A DNA stretch of 64,000 bases from Methylobacterium sp. Leaf99. GTDB lineage: Bacteria; Pseudomonadota; Alphaproteobacteria; Rhizobiales; Beijerinckiaceae. Positions within the stretch are counted from its first letter, which is position 1. Every line of letters starts with the position of its first letter. Shown piece after piece: positions 17,997 to 26,469 of this stretch. The notes under the pieces were generated by a model, which had not been told where the DNA came from, did no database searches, and worked only from the letters and a program-made list of their open reading frames with translations. The stretch lies in contig NZ_LMMU01000009.1 of the NCBI RefSeq assembly GCF_001422375.1, forward strand, positions 62,181 through 126,180. The letters run 5' to 3'. A program made the position numbers and the translations under genes.

Positions 17997-18896
17997 ATGC
18001 ATGTCGTGATCCTCGGCTCCGCCGCGGGCGGCGGCCTTCCCCAGTGGAATTGCCGCTGCCCCATCTGCTCCCTCGCCCGCGAGGATTCCACCTGCGTCAG
18101 GCCGCGGACCCAGTCGAGCATCGCCGTCTCCCCCGATGGGGACCGTTGGCTCCTGGTGAACGCCTCCCCCGATATCCGCCAGCAGCTGTTCGACAATTCC
18201 GTGCTGCATCCGCGCGAGGGCCTGCGCCACTCGCCGATCCACGCGGTGCTGCTGACCAACGGCGACGTCGACCACGTCGCCGGCCTGCTGACCCTGCGCG
18301 AGGGCCAGCCCTTCACCCTCTACGGCACGGCCGGCATCCTCGACTCCGTCAACGCCAACCGGGTGTTCGACGTGATGGCCGAGGGCGTCGTCGCCCGCGA
18401 GCCCATCGGCCTCGACGCCGCGTTCGAGCCCGTTCCGGGGCTCAGGGTCACCCTGTTCTCCGTGCCCGGCAAAGTGCCCCTGTGGCTCGAGGGGAAGACC
18501 GTGGAGCTCGGCGCCGAGACCGAGACCACCGTCGGGGCGATGATCGAAGCGAACGGCCGTCGCCTCGCCTACATCCCCGGCTGCGCCCGCGTCACCGACC
18601 GGCTCAAGGGACAGATCGCCGGCGCCGATGCCCTGCTGTTCGACGGCACCGTGCTCCTCGACGACGACATGATCCGCGCCGGGGTCGGCACCAAGACCGG
18701 CTGGCGCATGGGCCACGTGCCGATGACCGGCGAGAACGGCTCCATCGCGGCCCTGGCCGACATCGAGATCGGCCGCCGCGTCTTCGTCCACATCAACAAC
18801 ACCAACCCGGTGCTGGTGGAGGATTCGCCCGAGCGCGCCGCCGTCGAGGCCGAGGGCTGGATCGTGGCCCATGACGGCCTGAGCTTGTCCCTCTGA
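17997..18896 (+). CDS. pqqB: PQQ biosynthesis metal-dependent hydroxylase PqqB
   Basis: A 299-residue metallo-beta-lactamase-fold protein: VVILGSAAGGGLPQWNC, CxC-type zinc site CRCPICS, SPDIRQQL, the metal-binding NGDVDHVAGLL (instead of HxHxDH) and HINNTNPVL. PqqB is an Fe-dependent hydroxylase acting on the Glu-Tyr intermediate. It starts 45 nt after pqqA with no visible terminator between. Normal family length (about 300). Confidence 0.96.
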   Translation: MHVVILGSAAGGGLPQWNCRCPICSLAREDSTCVRPRTQSSIAVSPDGDRWLLVNASPDIRQQLFDNSVLHPREGLRHSPIHAVLLTNGDVDHVAGLLTLREGQPFTLYGTAGILDSVNANRVFDVMAEGVVAREPIGLDAAFEPVPGLRVTLFSVPGKVPLWLEGKTVELGAETETTVGAMIEANGRRLAYIPGCARVTDRLKGQIAGADALLFDGTVLLDDDMIRAGVGTKTGWRMGHVPMTGENGSIAALADIEIGRRVFVHINNTNPVLVEDSPERAAVEAEGWIVAHDGLSLSL

Positions 18897-18973
18897 CCGC
18901 CTGCGGGGTTGCGGGCCGCACCCGTTGAAGGCCCGGACCCGCTGGCAATTTACTGCGCGCGTTGATATATGAT

Positions 18974-18990
18974 GCGCAATATAATTGCGC
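18974..18990. promoter_or_regulatory. Perfect 7-3-7 palindrome between pqqB and pqqCD
   Basis: GCGCAAT, ATA, ATTGCGC: a perfect dyad in an AT-rich patch (TTGATATATGATGCGCAATA, 18962-18981) within an otherwise GC-rich 236 bp gap. It has the form of an operator or a small RNA hairpin; TTGATA and TATAAT-like AATATAAT are also present, so an internal promoter for pqqCDE is possible. Confidence 0.5.
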
Positions 18991-19048
18991 TCGTGGGATC
19001 GTTGGCCTGACAGGCCCCGCGACACCATCTACAAGAAGCGCCCAGGAA

Positions 19049-19104
19049 ACGCAGACCTCTGAACGCAGATCTCCGAACGCAGACGTCGGACTTCAGACGT
19101 CGGA
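19049..19104 (+). repeat. Four 14-bp tandem repeats upstream of pqqCD
   Basis: Units: ACGCAGACCTCTGA, ACGCAGATCTCCGA, ACGCAGACGTCGGA and CTTCAGACGTCGGA, head to tail with no spacers, ending 28 bp before the pqqCD start. Each unit has an internal dyad (for example CAGATCTC, GACGTC). They sit in the untranslated leader. Confidence 0.9.
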
Positions 19105-19132
19105 ACGCCCACCGCCGGATCCGGACAACGCC

Positions 19133-20215
19133 ATGACCGCGCCTTTTCCAACCCCCGTCGCCGACGAGACCCAGCGCCTGCTGAGCCCGGAAGAGCTCGC
19201 GGCGGCCCTGCGGGACATCGGCGCCCGGCGCTACCACAACCTGCATCCGTTCCACCGCCTGCTGCACGACGGCAAGCTGAACAAGGATCAGGTCCGGGCC
19301 TGGGCGCTCAACCGCTACTATTACCAGGCGATGATCCCCATCAAGGACGCCGCGGTGCTGGCCAGGATGGAGGATGCGAGCCTTCGCCGGATCTGGCGCC
19401 AGCGCATCGTTGACCACGACGGCGACGCCCCCGGCGACGGCGGCATCGAGCGCTGGCTCAAGCTCGCCGAGGGCGTCGGCTTTTCGCGGGACTATGTCGA
19501 GTCGACCCAGGGCATCCTGTCCGCGACCCGCTTCTCCGTGGACGCCTACGTCCACTTCGTGAAGGAGCGCTCGCTGCTCGAAGCCATCGCCTCGTCGCTC
19601 ACCGAGATGTTCTCGCCGACCATCATCTCCGAGCGCGTCGCCGGGATGCTGAAGAACTACGACTTCATCACCAAGGACACCCTCGCCTACTTCGACAAGC
19701 GCCTGACCCAGGCGCCCCGCGACGCCGATTTCGCCCTCGACTACGTCCAGAAGCACGCGACCACGCCGGAGCTTCAGCGCCAGGCGATGGCCGCCCTGAC
19801 CTTCAAGTGCAACGTGCTGTGGACGCAGCTCGACGCCCTGTACTTCGCCTACGTCGCCCCCGGCCTGACCCCGCCCGACGCCTGGACCCCCGGCACCGGC
19901 CTCGTGCCTGAAACCGCCACGGCGCAGGCCGCCGGCACCGGGACGCTGGGCCCGCACGACGTGCCGCGCCTGCCGCGCGGCGTGCGCCTGCGCCACGACA
20001 CCGTGCGCGGCGAGCACGTGCTGCTCGCCCCCGAGCGCACCTTCGACCTCGACGCCAACGCCGTGGCGGTCCTCGAATACGTCGACGGTGCCCGCACCGT
20101 GCGCGACATCGCCGGTCTGCTGGCGGAAAAATTCACCGCCGACCGCGCGGTGATCGAGGCCGACATCCTCGTCATGCTGAACGACCTCGCCACAAAACGG
20201 GTTCTTGAGCGATGA
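19133..20215 (+). CDS. pqqCD: Fused pyrroloquinoline-quinone synthase PqqC / peptide chaperone PqqD
   Basis: A 360-residue fusion typical of Methylobacterium. Residues 1 to about 245 are PqqC, the cofactorless oxidase for the final ring closure and eight-electron oxidation ([39 protein letters not shown]-type MFSPTII). After a linker rich in Pro/Ala/Thr comes PqqD (about 275-360: [39 protein letters not shown]), the chaperone that presents PqqA to PqqE. I chose ATG 19133; the frame is open upstream through the 14-bp repeats, but the family begins here. Overlaps pqqE by 4 nt. Confidence 0.95.
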   Translation: MTAPFPTPVADETQRLLSPEELAAALRDIGARRYHNLHPFHRLLHDGKLNKDQVRAWALNRYYYQAMIPIKDAAVLARMEDASLRRIWRQRIVDHDGDAPGDGGIERWLKLAEGVGFSRDYVESTQGILSATRFSVDAYVHFVKERSLLEAIASSLTEMFSPTIISERVAGMLKNYDFITKDTLAYFDKRLTQAPRDADFALDYVQKHATTPELQRQAMAALTFKCNVLWTQLDALYFAYVAPGLTPPDAWTPGTGLVPETATAQAAGTGTLGPHDVPRLPRGVRLRHDTVRGEHVLLAPERTFDLDANAVAVLEYVDGARTVRDIAGLLAEKFTADRAVIEADILVMLNDLATKRVLER

Positions 20216-21369
20216 ACGCCCTCACGCCGAATGCCCCCGTCCTGCCGGCGCCCGTCGGGCTCCTGGCCGAACTGACGCATCGCTGCCCCCTGCGCTGTCC
20301 GTACTGCTCGAACCCCCTCGAACTCGACCGGCGCTCGGGCGAGCTCGACACGGCGACGTGGCAGCGGGTGCTGACGGAGGCGGCGGCGCTCGGCGTGCTG
20401 CACGTCCACCTCTCGGGCGGAGAGCCGACGGCCCGCAACGACATCGTCGAGATCACCCAGACCTGCGCCAAGCTCGGGCTGTACTCGAACCTCATCACGT
20501 CCGGCGTCGGCGGGGCGTTGGCCAAGCTCGACGCCCTCTACGACGTGGGCTTGGACCACGTGCAGCTCTCGGTGCAGGGGGTCGATGCGGCCAATGCGGA
20601 AAAAATCGGCGGGTTGAAGAACGCGCAGCCGCAAAAATTCGCCTTCGCCGAGCGGGTGACCCAGCTCGGCCTGCCGCTGACCCTCAATTCGGTGATCCAC
20701 CGCGGCAACATCCACGAGGTCGAGGGCTTCATCGATCTCGCCGTGAAGCTCGGGGCCAAGCGCCTGGAGGTGGCCCACACCCAGTATTACGGCTGGGCCT
20801 ACGTCAACCGCGCCGCCCTGATGCCGAACAAGGCCGAGGTCGACCGCTCCATCCGCATCGTCGAGGCCGCGCGCGAGCGCCTCAAGGGCCAGCTCGTCAT
20901 CGACCTCGTGGTGCCGGACTACTACGCCAAGTACCCCAAGGCCTGTGCCGGTGGCTGGGGCCGCAAGCTCATGAACGTGACGCCCGCCGGCAAGGTGCTG
21001 CCTTGCCACGCCGCCGAGACCATCAAGCAGCTCGAATTCTGGTACGTCACCGACCATTCGCTCGGCGACATCTGGGCGAACTCGCCGGCCTTCACCGCCT
21101 ATCGCGGCACCGACTGGATGCAGGAGCCCTGCCGCTCGTGCGACCGGCGCGAGAAGGATTGGGGCGGCTGCCGCTGCCAGGCCCTGGCGCTCGCCGGCGA
21201 CGCCGCCGCCACCGACCCGGCCTGCTCCCTGTCGCCGCTCCACGCCAAGGTGCGTGATCTCGCCACGGAAGAGGCGGCCGAGAGCCCGCCCGACTACACC
21301 TACCGGACCATCGGCAGTAACGTGCAGCCCAATGTGCGGACGCCGCTGAACGAGGACGCGCCCCTTTGA
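20212..21369 (+). CDS. pqqE: PqqA peptide cyclase (radical SAM)
   Basis: A 385-residue radical SAM enzyme forming the C-C bond between Glu and Tyr of PqqA. The SAM-cluster motif CPLRCPYC is at C25-C29-C32; the GGEP loop ([12 protein letters not shown]) follows, and the SPASM region carries auxiliary-cluster cysteines ([33 protein letters not shown]). Its ATG overlaps the pqqCD stop, so PqqD and PqqE are made together, which fits their direct interaction. Full length. Confidence 0.97.
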   Translation: MNALTPNAPVLPAPVGLLAELTHRCPLRCPYCSNPLELDRRSGELDTATWQRVLTEAAALGVLHVHLSGGEPTARNDIVEITQTCAKLGLYSNLITSGVGGALAKLDALYDVGLDHVQLSVQGVDAANAEKIGGLKNAQPQKFAFAERVTQLGLPLTLNSVIHRGNIHEVEGFIDLAVKLGAKRLEVAHTQYYGWAYVNRAALMPNKAEVDRSIRIVEAARERLKGQLVIDLVVPDYYAKYPKACAGGWGRKLMNVTPAGKVLPCHAAETIKQLEFWYVTDHSLGDIWANSPAFTAYRGTDWMQEPCRSCDRREKDWGGCRCQALALAGDAAATDPACSLSPLHAKVRDLATEEAAESPPDYTYRTIGSNVQPNVRTPLNEDAPL

Positions 21370-22088
21370 AGCCCACCATTCTTGCCGCCACCCTCGCCGC
21401 GCTGCTGATGCTCGGCGGCACCCCCCCTTTGGCCCAGACCCCGCCCGCGGCGGACACCGCGCCCGTGACCAAGGCCAGCACCGCCGCTCCGAACGCCTCC
21501 GACCTGCTGTTCGAGCAGCCGCAGATGAAGAACGTGCCGCCCGGCACGAAGCTCACCTACGGCTACATCCGCCGCAGCGGCATCTCCAAGGGGCCGTTCG
21601 GGCCGCCCATGGACGACACGATCAAGCTCGGCATCGAGCCCGGCAAGAGCGCCGACGCCCGCGACATCCGCGTCGAGATGTTCTCGGGCGCCAACCGCTT
21701 CCCCGCCGGACCGTTCGAGGACATGCCGGGCAATCCCGTGATGACCCTGTTCCTCGAGCATCACCTCATGGACATGGCCCGGGTGCTTTCGGCCAACCCG
21801 CGCTACATCAAGAACGCCATCCGCAAGGGTCTGCGCGACAACGCGACGGTGACGCCGACCACCATCGACTACAAGGGGCGGACGGTCTCGGCCTGGCGCA
21901 TCGAGACGCAGCCTTTTCTGGAGGACCGGATGAAGGACCGCATGCGCGGGATGGAGAACATCCGCTACACCTTCGTCACCTCCGATGCCGTGCCCGGCGA
22001 ACTCGTCTCCATCGAGGCGCAGTCGAAGAACGCCGAGGGCGGCGAACTCCTGCAAGAGAGCCTGACCTATGATCCGAACGCTGGTTGA
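21366..22088 (+). CDS. Exported hypothetical protein downstream of pqqE
   Basis: A 240-residue protein with a cleavable signal peptide ([19 protein letters not shown], then PPLAQ) and a soluble domain with [39 protein letters not shown] and [18 protein letters not shown]. The start is TTG at 21366, overlapping the pqqE TGA; the next ATG would remove most of the signal peptide. I do not recognise a family. Position at the end of the pqq operon suggests a periplasmic role linked to PQQ or quinoprotein use, but this is only context. Confidence 0.65.
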   Translation: MKPTILAATLAALLMLGGTPPLAQTPPAADTAPVTKASTAAPNASDLLFEQPQMKNVPPGTKLTYGYIRRSGISKGPFGPPMDDTIKLGIEPGKSADARDIRVEMFSGANRFPAGPFEDMPGNPVMTLFLEHHLMDMARVLSANPRYIKNAIRKGLRDNATVTPTTIDYKGRTVSAWRIETQPFLEDRMKDRMRGMENIRYTFVTSDAVPGELVSIEAQSKNAEGGELLQESLTYDPNAG

Positions 22089-22440
22089 GCGCGCCGCCCT
22101 CGCGGCGTTCCTCGTCGCGGGCCTCGCGGCGCCCCTGCACGCCGCCGAGCCGGAGAACGACTACCCGACGGAGGCGCGGGCCGATTACATCTTCGGATGC
22201 ATGGCCGCCAACGGCCAGTCGCGCGAGTCCCTGTCGCGGTGCTCGTGTTCCCTGGACGCCCTGGCGTCGATCCTGTCCTACGACCACTACATCCAGGCCA
22301 GCACCGTGCTCTCCATGCGCCAGGGCATCGGCCAGCGCGCCAACGAGTTCAAGTCGACCAAGGTGTTCGACGACAAGGTCGCGGAGCTGCGCCGGGCCCA
22401 GGCCGAGGCCGAGATCCGCTGCTACCGCGGCGGGGCGTGA
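22069..22440 (+). CDS. Exported small Cys-containing hypothetical protein
   Basis: A 123-residue protein with a signal peptide ([21 protein letters not shown], cut after HAA) and a mature helical domain containing GCMAANG, SRCSCSLDALASIL and EAEIRCYRGG, that is four cysteines that could form disulfides. It overlaps the preceding gene by 20 bp and is probably co-transcribed with pqq. The pattern ADYIFGCMxxNG...CSCS..D resembles small periplasmic proteins found beside methylotrophy genes, but no function is known to me. Confidence 0.65.
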   Translation: MIRTLVERAALAAFLVAGLAAPLHAAEPENDYPTEARADYIFGCMAANGQSRESLSRCSCSLDALASILSYDHYIQASTVLSMRQGIGQRANEFKSTKVFDDKVAELRRAQAEAEIRCYRGGA

Positions 22441-22510
22441 CGCGGGGCGTTGCGCCCCGGGCCTAATCGGGCGAAAGCAATCCGGACCGCTCCCACCCGA
22501 TAGAGCCCCC

Positions 22511-23347
22511 GTGCCCCCTCCTCCCTCGACCCTGCAGACCCTGCTGCCCGATCTCGGGCAGCGCGTGCTCGTGATGGGCATCCTCAACGTCACGCCGGAT
22601 TCCTTCTCCGACGGCGGGCGCTTCGCCGACCCCGGACCCGCCCGTGCACAGGCCGAGACCCTGGTGGCCGAGGGCGCGGCCCTCATCGATATCGGCGGGG
22701 AATCGACCCGGCCGGGCCACACCCCCGTCTCGGCGGAGGACGAGCAGGCCCGCATCCTGCCGGTGATCCGCGACCTCGCCCGCCACCTGCCCGTGCCGAT
22801 CTCCATCGACACCTACAAGGCCGCCACCGCCCGGGTGGCCCTGGAAGCCGGGGCGCGCATCGTCAACGACGTCTGGGGCCTGCAGCGCGAGCCCGACATC
22901 GCCCACGTCGCCGCCGATCACGGCGCACCCGTGATGGTGATGCACAACCGCGAGACCATCGAGCCCGAGATCGACATCGTCGCCGACATGCTCCGCTTCT
23001 TCGAGCGGTCCCTCGCCATCGCCCGGCACGCCGGCATCCGCGACGCCGACATCGTCCTCGATCCGGGAATCGGCTTCGGCAAGAGCTGGGAGCAGCACCT
23101 CGAAGCCCTGCGGCGGCTCCCCGAGATCGTCGCCCTCGGCTTTCCGGTCCTCGTCGGCGTCTCGCGAAAGTCCCTGCTCGGCCGCCTGCACAACACGGAG
23201 ACGAAGCCCGTGGACCGCCTGTTCGGCTCGGTGGCGAGCCACGTCCTGGCCGCGACCCTCGGCGCGGGGATCGTCCGGGTCCACGACGTCGCCCCCCACG
23301 TCGACGCCCTGCGGGTGGTGGATGCCGTGATGGGGCGCGGCGCATGA
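22511..23347 (+). CDS. folP: Dihydropteroate synthase
   Basis: A 278-residue TIM-barrel enzyme joining p-aminobenzoate to dihydropterin pyrophosphate in folate synthesis. Signatures: VMGILNVTPDSFSDGGRF, DIGGESTRPG, SIDTYKAATARVAL, DPGIGFGKSWEQHLEALR and VGVSRKSLLG. The start is GTG at 22511, 70 nt after the previous gene. It overlaps folB by 4 nt, giving a folP-folB-folK operon. Folate here supplies the assimilatory C1 carrier that parallels the H4MPT route. Confidence 0.95.
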   Translation: MPPPPSTLQTLLPDLGQRVLVMGILNVTPDSFSDGGRFADPGPARAQAETLVAEGAALIDIGGESTRPGHTPVSAEDEQARILPVIRDLARHLPVPISIDTYKAATARVALEAGARIVNDVWGLQREPDIAHVAADHGAPVMVMHNRETIEPEIDIVADMLRFFERSLAIARHAGIRDADIVLDPGIGFGKSWEQHLEALRRLPEIVALGFPVLVGVSRKSLLGRLHNTETKPVDRLFGSVASHVLAATLGAGIVRVHDVAPHVDALRVVDAVMGRGA

Positions 23348-23721
23348 GCGACCGCATCCTCGTCCAGCGCATCGCGGTGTTCGCCTATCACGGCCTGCTG
23401 GAGGAGGAAGCGCGCCTCGGCCAGCGCTTCTACATCTCCCTCGACTGCCGCCTCGACCTCGCCCCCGCCGGCCGCTCCGACGATGTCGCCCACACCGTGA
23501 GCTACGCCGATCTCACCGAGATCGTCACCCGGATCGCGACGCAGCGGCGCTTCGCCCTCATCGAGGCCGTGGCCGAGGCCATCGCGGTCGAGATCCTGGC
23601 GGCGCACGCCCCGATCCGGAGCGTGCGCGTGCGGGTCGACAAGCCGAGCGCGCCGGTGCCGGCGGTGATCGAGGGCGTCGCCATCGTCATCACCCGGCAC
23701 CGGACCGGGGCCGGGGCGTGA
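23344..23721 (+). CDS. folB: Dihydroneopterin aldolase
   Basis: A 125-residue FolB: DRILVQRIAVFAYHGLLEEEARLGQRF with the catalytic-site His/Gly-Leu segment, AHTVSYADLTEIV and FALIEAVAEAIAVEIL. It converts dihydroneopterin to hydroxymethyl-dihydropterin. ATGA overlap with folP and 4-nt overlap with folK indicate one coupled operon. Full length. Confidence 0.94.
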   Translation: MSDRILVQRIAVFAYHGLLEEEARLGQRFYISLDCRLDLAPAGRSDDVAHTVSYADLTEIVTRIATQRRFALIEAVAEAIAVEILAAHAPIRSVRVRVDKPSAPVPAVIEGVAIVITRHRTGAGA

Positions 23722-24224
23722 CCGCTCCCCCCAGCACCGCGGCCCGCATGAACGCCGCCTATCTCGGCCTGGGCTCCAACATCGGCGACAAGGCCGCGAC
23801 CCTGGCCGAGGCGGTGGCGCGCCTCGCGGTGACGCCGGGCATCCGCATCACCGCGCGCTCGGCCGATTACCGCACCCCGCCCTGGGGCGACACCGATCAG
23901 GACTGGTTCCTGAACGCGGCGCTCGGCGTCGAGACTTCGCTCTCGCCCCACGACCTGCTGGAGGCGGGCCTCGCCATCGAGACCGCCATGGGCCGGGTGC
24001 GCGAGCGCCGCTGGGGGCCCCGCGTCATCGACATCGACGTGCTGTCCTATGCCGGCGCCACCATCGCCGACGAGCGCCTGGTCCTGCCGCACCGGTTTGT
24101 GCGCGAGCGCGCCTTCGTGCTGGTGCCGCTCGCCGAGATCGCCCCCGACCTCGTCATCGGCCCCGAGACCGTGGCGCAGGCCCTGGCCAAGCTCGACGCC
24201 ACGGGGATCGAGCCCGTCCGATGA
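23718..24224 (+). CDS. folK: Hydroxymethyl-dihydropterin pyrophosphokinase
   Basis: A 168-residue HPPK: YLGLGSNIGDKAATLAEAV, YRTPPWGDTDQDWFLNAALGVET, and the metal-binding signature RWGPRVIDIDVLSY followed by LVLPHRFVRERAFVLVPL. It activates the pterin for FolP. The GTG at 23718 overlaps the folB stop; ATG 23748 (MNAAYLGLGSN) is an equally good start by family length. Last gene of the fol operon, followed by a strong hairpin. Confidence 0.94.
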   Translation: MTAPPSTAARMNAAYLGLGSNIGDKAATLAEAVARLAVTPGIRITARSADYRTPPWGDTDQDWFLNAALGVETSLSPHDLLEAGLAIETAMGRVRERRWGPRVIDIDVLSYAGATIADERLVLPHRFVRERAFVLVPLAEIAPDLVIGPETVAQALAKLDATGIEPVR

Positions 24225-24231
24225 TATCTGT

Positions 24232-24268
24232 TCTCGTTGTCCCCGACCCTTGGTCGGGGACAACGAGA
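24232..24268. terminator. 17-bp perfect hairpin between folK and the L,D-transpeptidase gene
   Basis: TCTCGTTGTCCCCGACC, loop CTT, GGTCGGGGACAACGAGA: a flawless stem 8 nt after the folK stop, between convergent genes. There is no U-run on either side, so it may act as a processing or stability hairpin more than as a classical terminator. Confidence 0.6.
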
Positions 24269-24338
24269 CCCGGCGGACGACCGCCGCCGCGCGGTCGCGC
24301 GGGCACGTCCCGATGAATCAGCTCATCGCGGTCCGGGG

Positions 24339-24916
24339 TCAGGGCCTGATCTCCACCGGAGTCCCGACGTCGACCCGGGCGTAGATCGCCGCCATCTCGG
24401 CATTGGTGACGCCGACGCACCCGTTGGTCCAATCGACCAGCCGATGCAGGGGGCCGAGCCAGGACAGGCCGTTGAGCAGGCCGTGGATCATGATGTCGCC
24501 GCCCGGCTCACGGCCCTCCGCCGACGCTTGGGCCGCCTGCTCCGGCGTCGGGTAGGACACCTTCAGGGACAGGTGGGCGACACTGCGCGGATTGCGATAG
24601 GCGATGGCGTAGACCCCCTCCGGCGTCCGGCCGTCGCCCTCGCGCGCCTTCTGGCCCACGGGCGAGAAACCGAGGGAGGGGAGACCGGATAAATGGCGAG
24701 CACCCTGCCCTGGCGCAGGAGCGTCAGGCGCCGCGCGGCCTTTTCGACGAGGATGCGGTCGGCCCGCTCCGGTGCCGCGACGAGGTCCGGCTCGACGCGG
24801 GTCCATTGCCGCTGATCGACCAGGGCGAGGCCGAGGGCGCCGAGAACGACGAGGGCGGCGATGGACCCGATCCACCGCCGCCCCCGTGGGCCTCGTTGCA
24901 GCGGCGTGGCCGCCAT
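24339..24916 (-). pseudogene. L,D-transpeptidase (YkuD) with a frameshift
   Basis: The N-terminal part is in one frame (membrane anchor WIGSIAALVVLGALGLALV, then EKAARRLTLLRQGRVLAIYPVS) and the C-terminal part in another (LGFSPVGQKAREGDGRTPEG, then DIMIHGLLNG and the catalytic DWTNGCVGV). The two join smoothly if about 5 bases are removed from the CTCCCCTCCC tract at 24672-24685, where YPVSLGFSP would result. The catalytic Cys is intact. Either a recent mutation by slippage or a sequencing error. The start lies 1 bp from the xoxJ stop, so it is the last gene of that run. Confidence 0.75.
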
Positions 24917-24917
24917 G

Positions 24918-25772
24918 TCAGGGTTTCGGCGCTTCGAGGAGCTTGTTGCCTTCCTCTTCGAGGAGCGGCACGTCGAAGTCGCGCAGGATCTTCTCGATGT
25001 CGGCGCGGCGCTTGCGCAGGATGGTGTTGAGGGACCGCTTCCAGTCGTTTTCCTCCATCCGCACCCCGAGGGCGATGCGGAAGGTCAGCGGCGGCCGGTC
25101 GGGCTCTTCGAGGAGCGGCACGACCGTCATCGGCACGCCGCTCTGCTTGGCGAGCCAGCCGGCGGCCGGTCCCCACAGGATGGCCGCGTCGACCCGCTTC
25201 TCGGCCAGATCCGCGATGGCCTCGGCCGCGATGGTCTGGTGCTTGCGGGCCGGATCGAGCTGGTAGGGCGCGTAGGCCTTCATCGAACTGACGAGGCCGA
25301 GTTCCCCCATCCGGTTCACCGGCGGCGTGCCGCCGATGACGCCGATGGCCTTGCCCTTGAGGCGGGGATCGTCGAGGCGCGTCACCCCGTCGAGCTCGCC
25401 CGAGCGCGTCACCAGGGTGTAGGCCGAGCGGTAGTACGGGTTGGTGTGCTGCACGAGCTCGCCGCCCGAGGCCGACCCCATGATGAGGTCGCACAGGCCG
25501 GTGCCGAGGGTGTTGCGGACAAAGCCGGGCCCCTGGGTCAGCCAGTAGTAGCGGACCTTGACCTTCAGCTCCTCGGCGATGATCGCCGCGATCCGGTTCT
25601 CGAACCCGTCCTCCTTGCGCTGGGAGAACGGCATGTTGCCCGGGTCGCCGCAGACGCGCAGGGTGTCCGTGGTGACGAGATCGGGCAGCGATTGCGCCAA
25701 CGCGGGTCGCGCCCCTGCTGCGGTGAGCAGGAGCGCGAGGGCGAGGCCGGTGGTCAAGCCTGTGCGGGTCAT
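24918..25772 (-). CDS. xoxJ: XoxJ/MxaJ-like periplasmic binding protein
   Basis: A 284-residue exported protein: signal peptide TGLALALLLTAAGARPALAQ, then a solute-binding fold typical of quinoprotein dehydrogenase-associated proteins (LRVCGDPGNMPFSQRKEDGFENRIA is the family signature region, here LRVCGDPGNMPFS). XoxJ is thought to bind and help activate XoxF in the periplasm. ATGA overlap with xoxG stop shows coupling. It follows xoxF-xoxG in the usual order. MxaJ is the calcium-enzyme counterpart; context with XoxF decides the name. Confidence 0.92.
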   Translation of the reverse strand: MTRTGLTTGLALALLLTAAGARPALAQSLPDLVTTDTLRVCGDPGNMPFSQRKEDGFENRIAAIIAEELKVKVRYYWLTQGPGFVRNTLGTGLCDLIMGSASGGELVQHTNPYYRSAYTLVTRSGELDGVTRLDDPRLKGKAIGVIGGTPPVNRMGELGLVSSMKAYAPYQLDPARKHQTIAAEAIADLAEKRVDAAILWGPAAGWLAKQSGVPMTVVPLLEEPDRPPLTFRIALGVRMEENDWKRSLNTILRKRRADIEKILRDFDVPLLEEEGNKLLEAPKP

Positions 25773-26392
25773 CAGCCGCCTAGGCACTCCTTCTCGGCCT
25801 TCTTGGCGGCCTCGGGCTTCTCTTCCTTGTCCGTCGGGCGCACGCGCGGCATAGCGCCGGAGGCACGGGCCTTCAGGTAGGTGTAGAGGTCGTCGGCGTA
25901 GCACATGACGTTCTTGTTATCGCCGAAGGCGGGCATGACGTTGGTGCCGGCCGCGCTGACGTCCTGCTTGCCGCCGGCGATGATGCCGATGAACTCCTCG
26001 TAGGAGATACGCTTGAGCGAGTCCTTGAGGGCGGGCGCATAGGTCGAGCCCATGGCGTCGGGGCCGTGGCAGACGTGGCACTCGGCGTGATAGCGGCGGT
26101 AGCCCGAATAGGCGTACCAGTCGAACTTCTTGCCGTCGTTGGTGATGTGGTAGGTCGGGGCGCCGTCCTTATCGAAGTACTTGCCGTCCTCGACCTTCAC
26201 CGCCTGATACTTGTCGAGCAGCTTGGCGTCCTTGTCGGGCGCATTGGGATCGAGCTGGTTGGTCACCGCGGCATCAGCGGGCTTGGCCTCGGCAGGCTTG
26301 GCGTCCTGCGCCTGAACGGCGGCAGTGGAGGCGAGCGCGAACACGAGGGCGGCCACGAGCGGACGGATGGCGGCTTTGCTTTGGTACTGCAA
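25772..26392 (-). CDS. xoxG: Cytochrome c XoxG, electron acceptor of XoxF
   Basis: A 206-residue periplasmic c-type cytochrome: signal peptide (AAIRPLVAALVFALASTAAV), a Lys/Ala/Pro-rich linker, and one haem site CHVCH in RRYHAECHVCHGPDAMGSTY, with a later NVMPAFG that can supply the axial Met. It takes electrons from reduced XoxF-PQQ. I use TTG 26392 as start because a GGGAGAAAC ribosome binding site identical to that of fae lies 4 nt upstream; the in-frame ATG at 26413 would put that site inside the gene. Confidence 0.9.
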   Translation of the reverse strand: MQYQSKAAIRPLVAALVFALASTAAVQAQDAKPAEAKPADAAVTNQLDPNAPDKDAKLLDKYQAVKVEDGKYFDKDGAPTYHITNDGKKFDWYAYSGYRRYHAECHVCHGPDAMGSTYAPALKDSLKRISYEEFIGIIAGGKQDVSAAGTNVMPAFGDNKNVMCYADDLYTYLKARASGAMPRVRPTDKEEKPEAAKKAEKECLGG

Positions 26393-26396
26393 CGAC

Positions 26397-26410
26397 GTTT
26401 CTCCCAGGAG
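26397..26410 (-). promoter_or_regulatory. xoxG ribosome-binding leader motif, same as fae
   Basis: Minus strand CTCCTGGGAGAAAC, identical over 14 nt to the fae leader at 2774-2787, 4 nt before the TTG start. It decides the start codon of xoxG. Confidence 0.6.
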
Positions 26411-26469
26411 CATCCATCGGCCCGTGGGACCGATGTTCGAATTGTTCTTGATCAAGACCTAATCATAAA

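Noticed and set aside
19049..19104. CRISPR-like array
   Set aside because: Units of 14 bp follow each other with no spacers and no cas genes are present.
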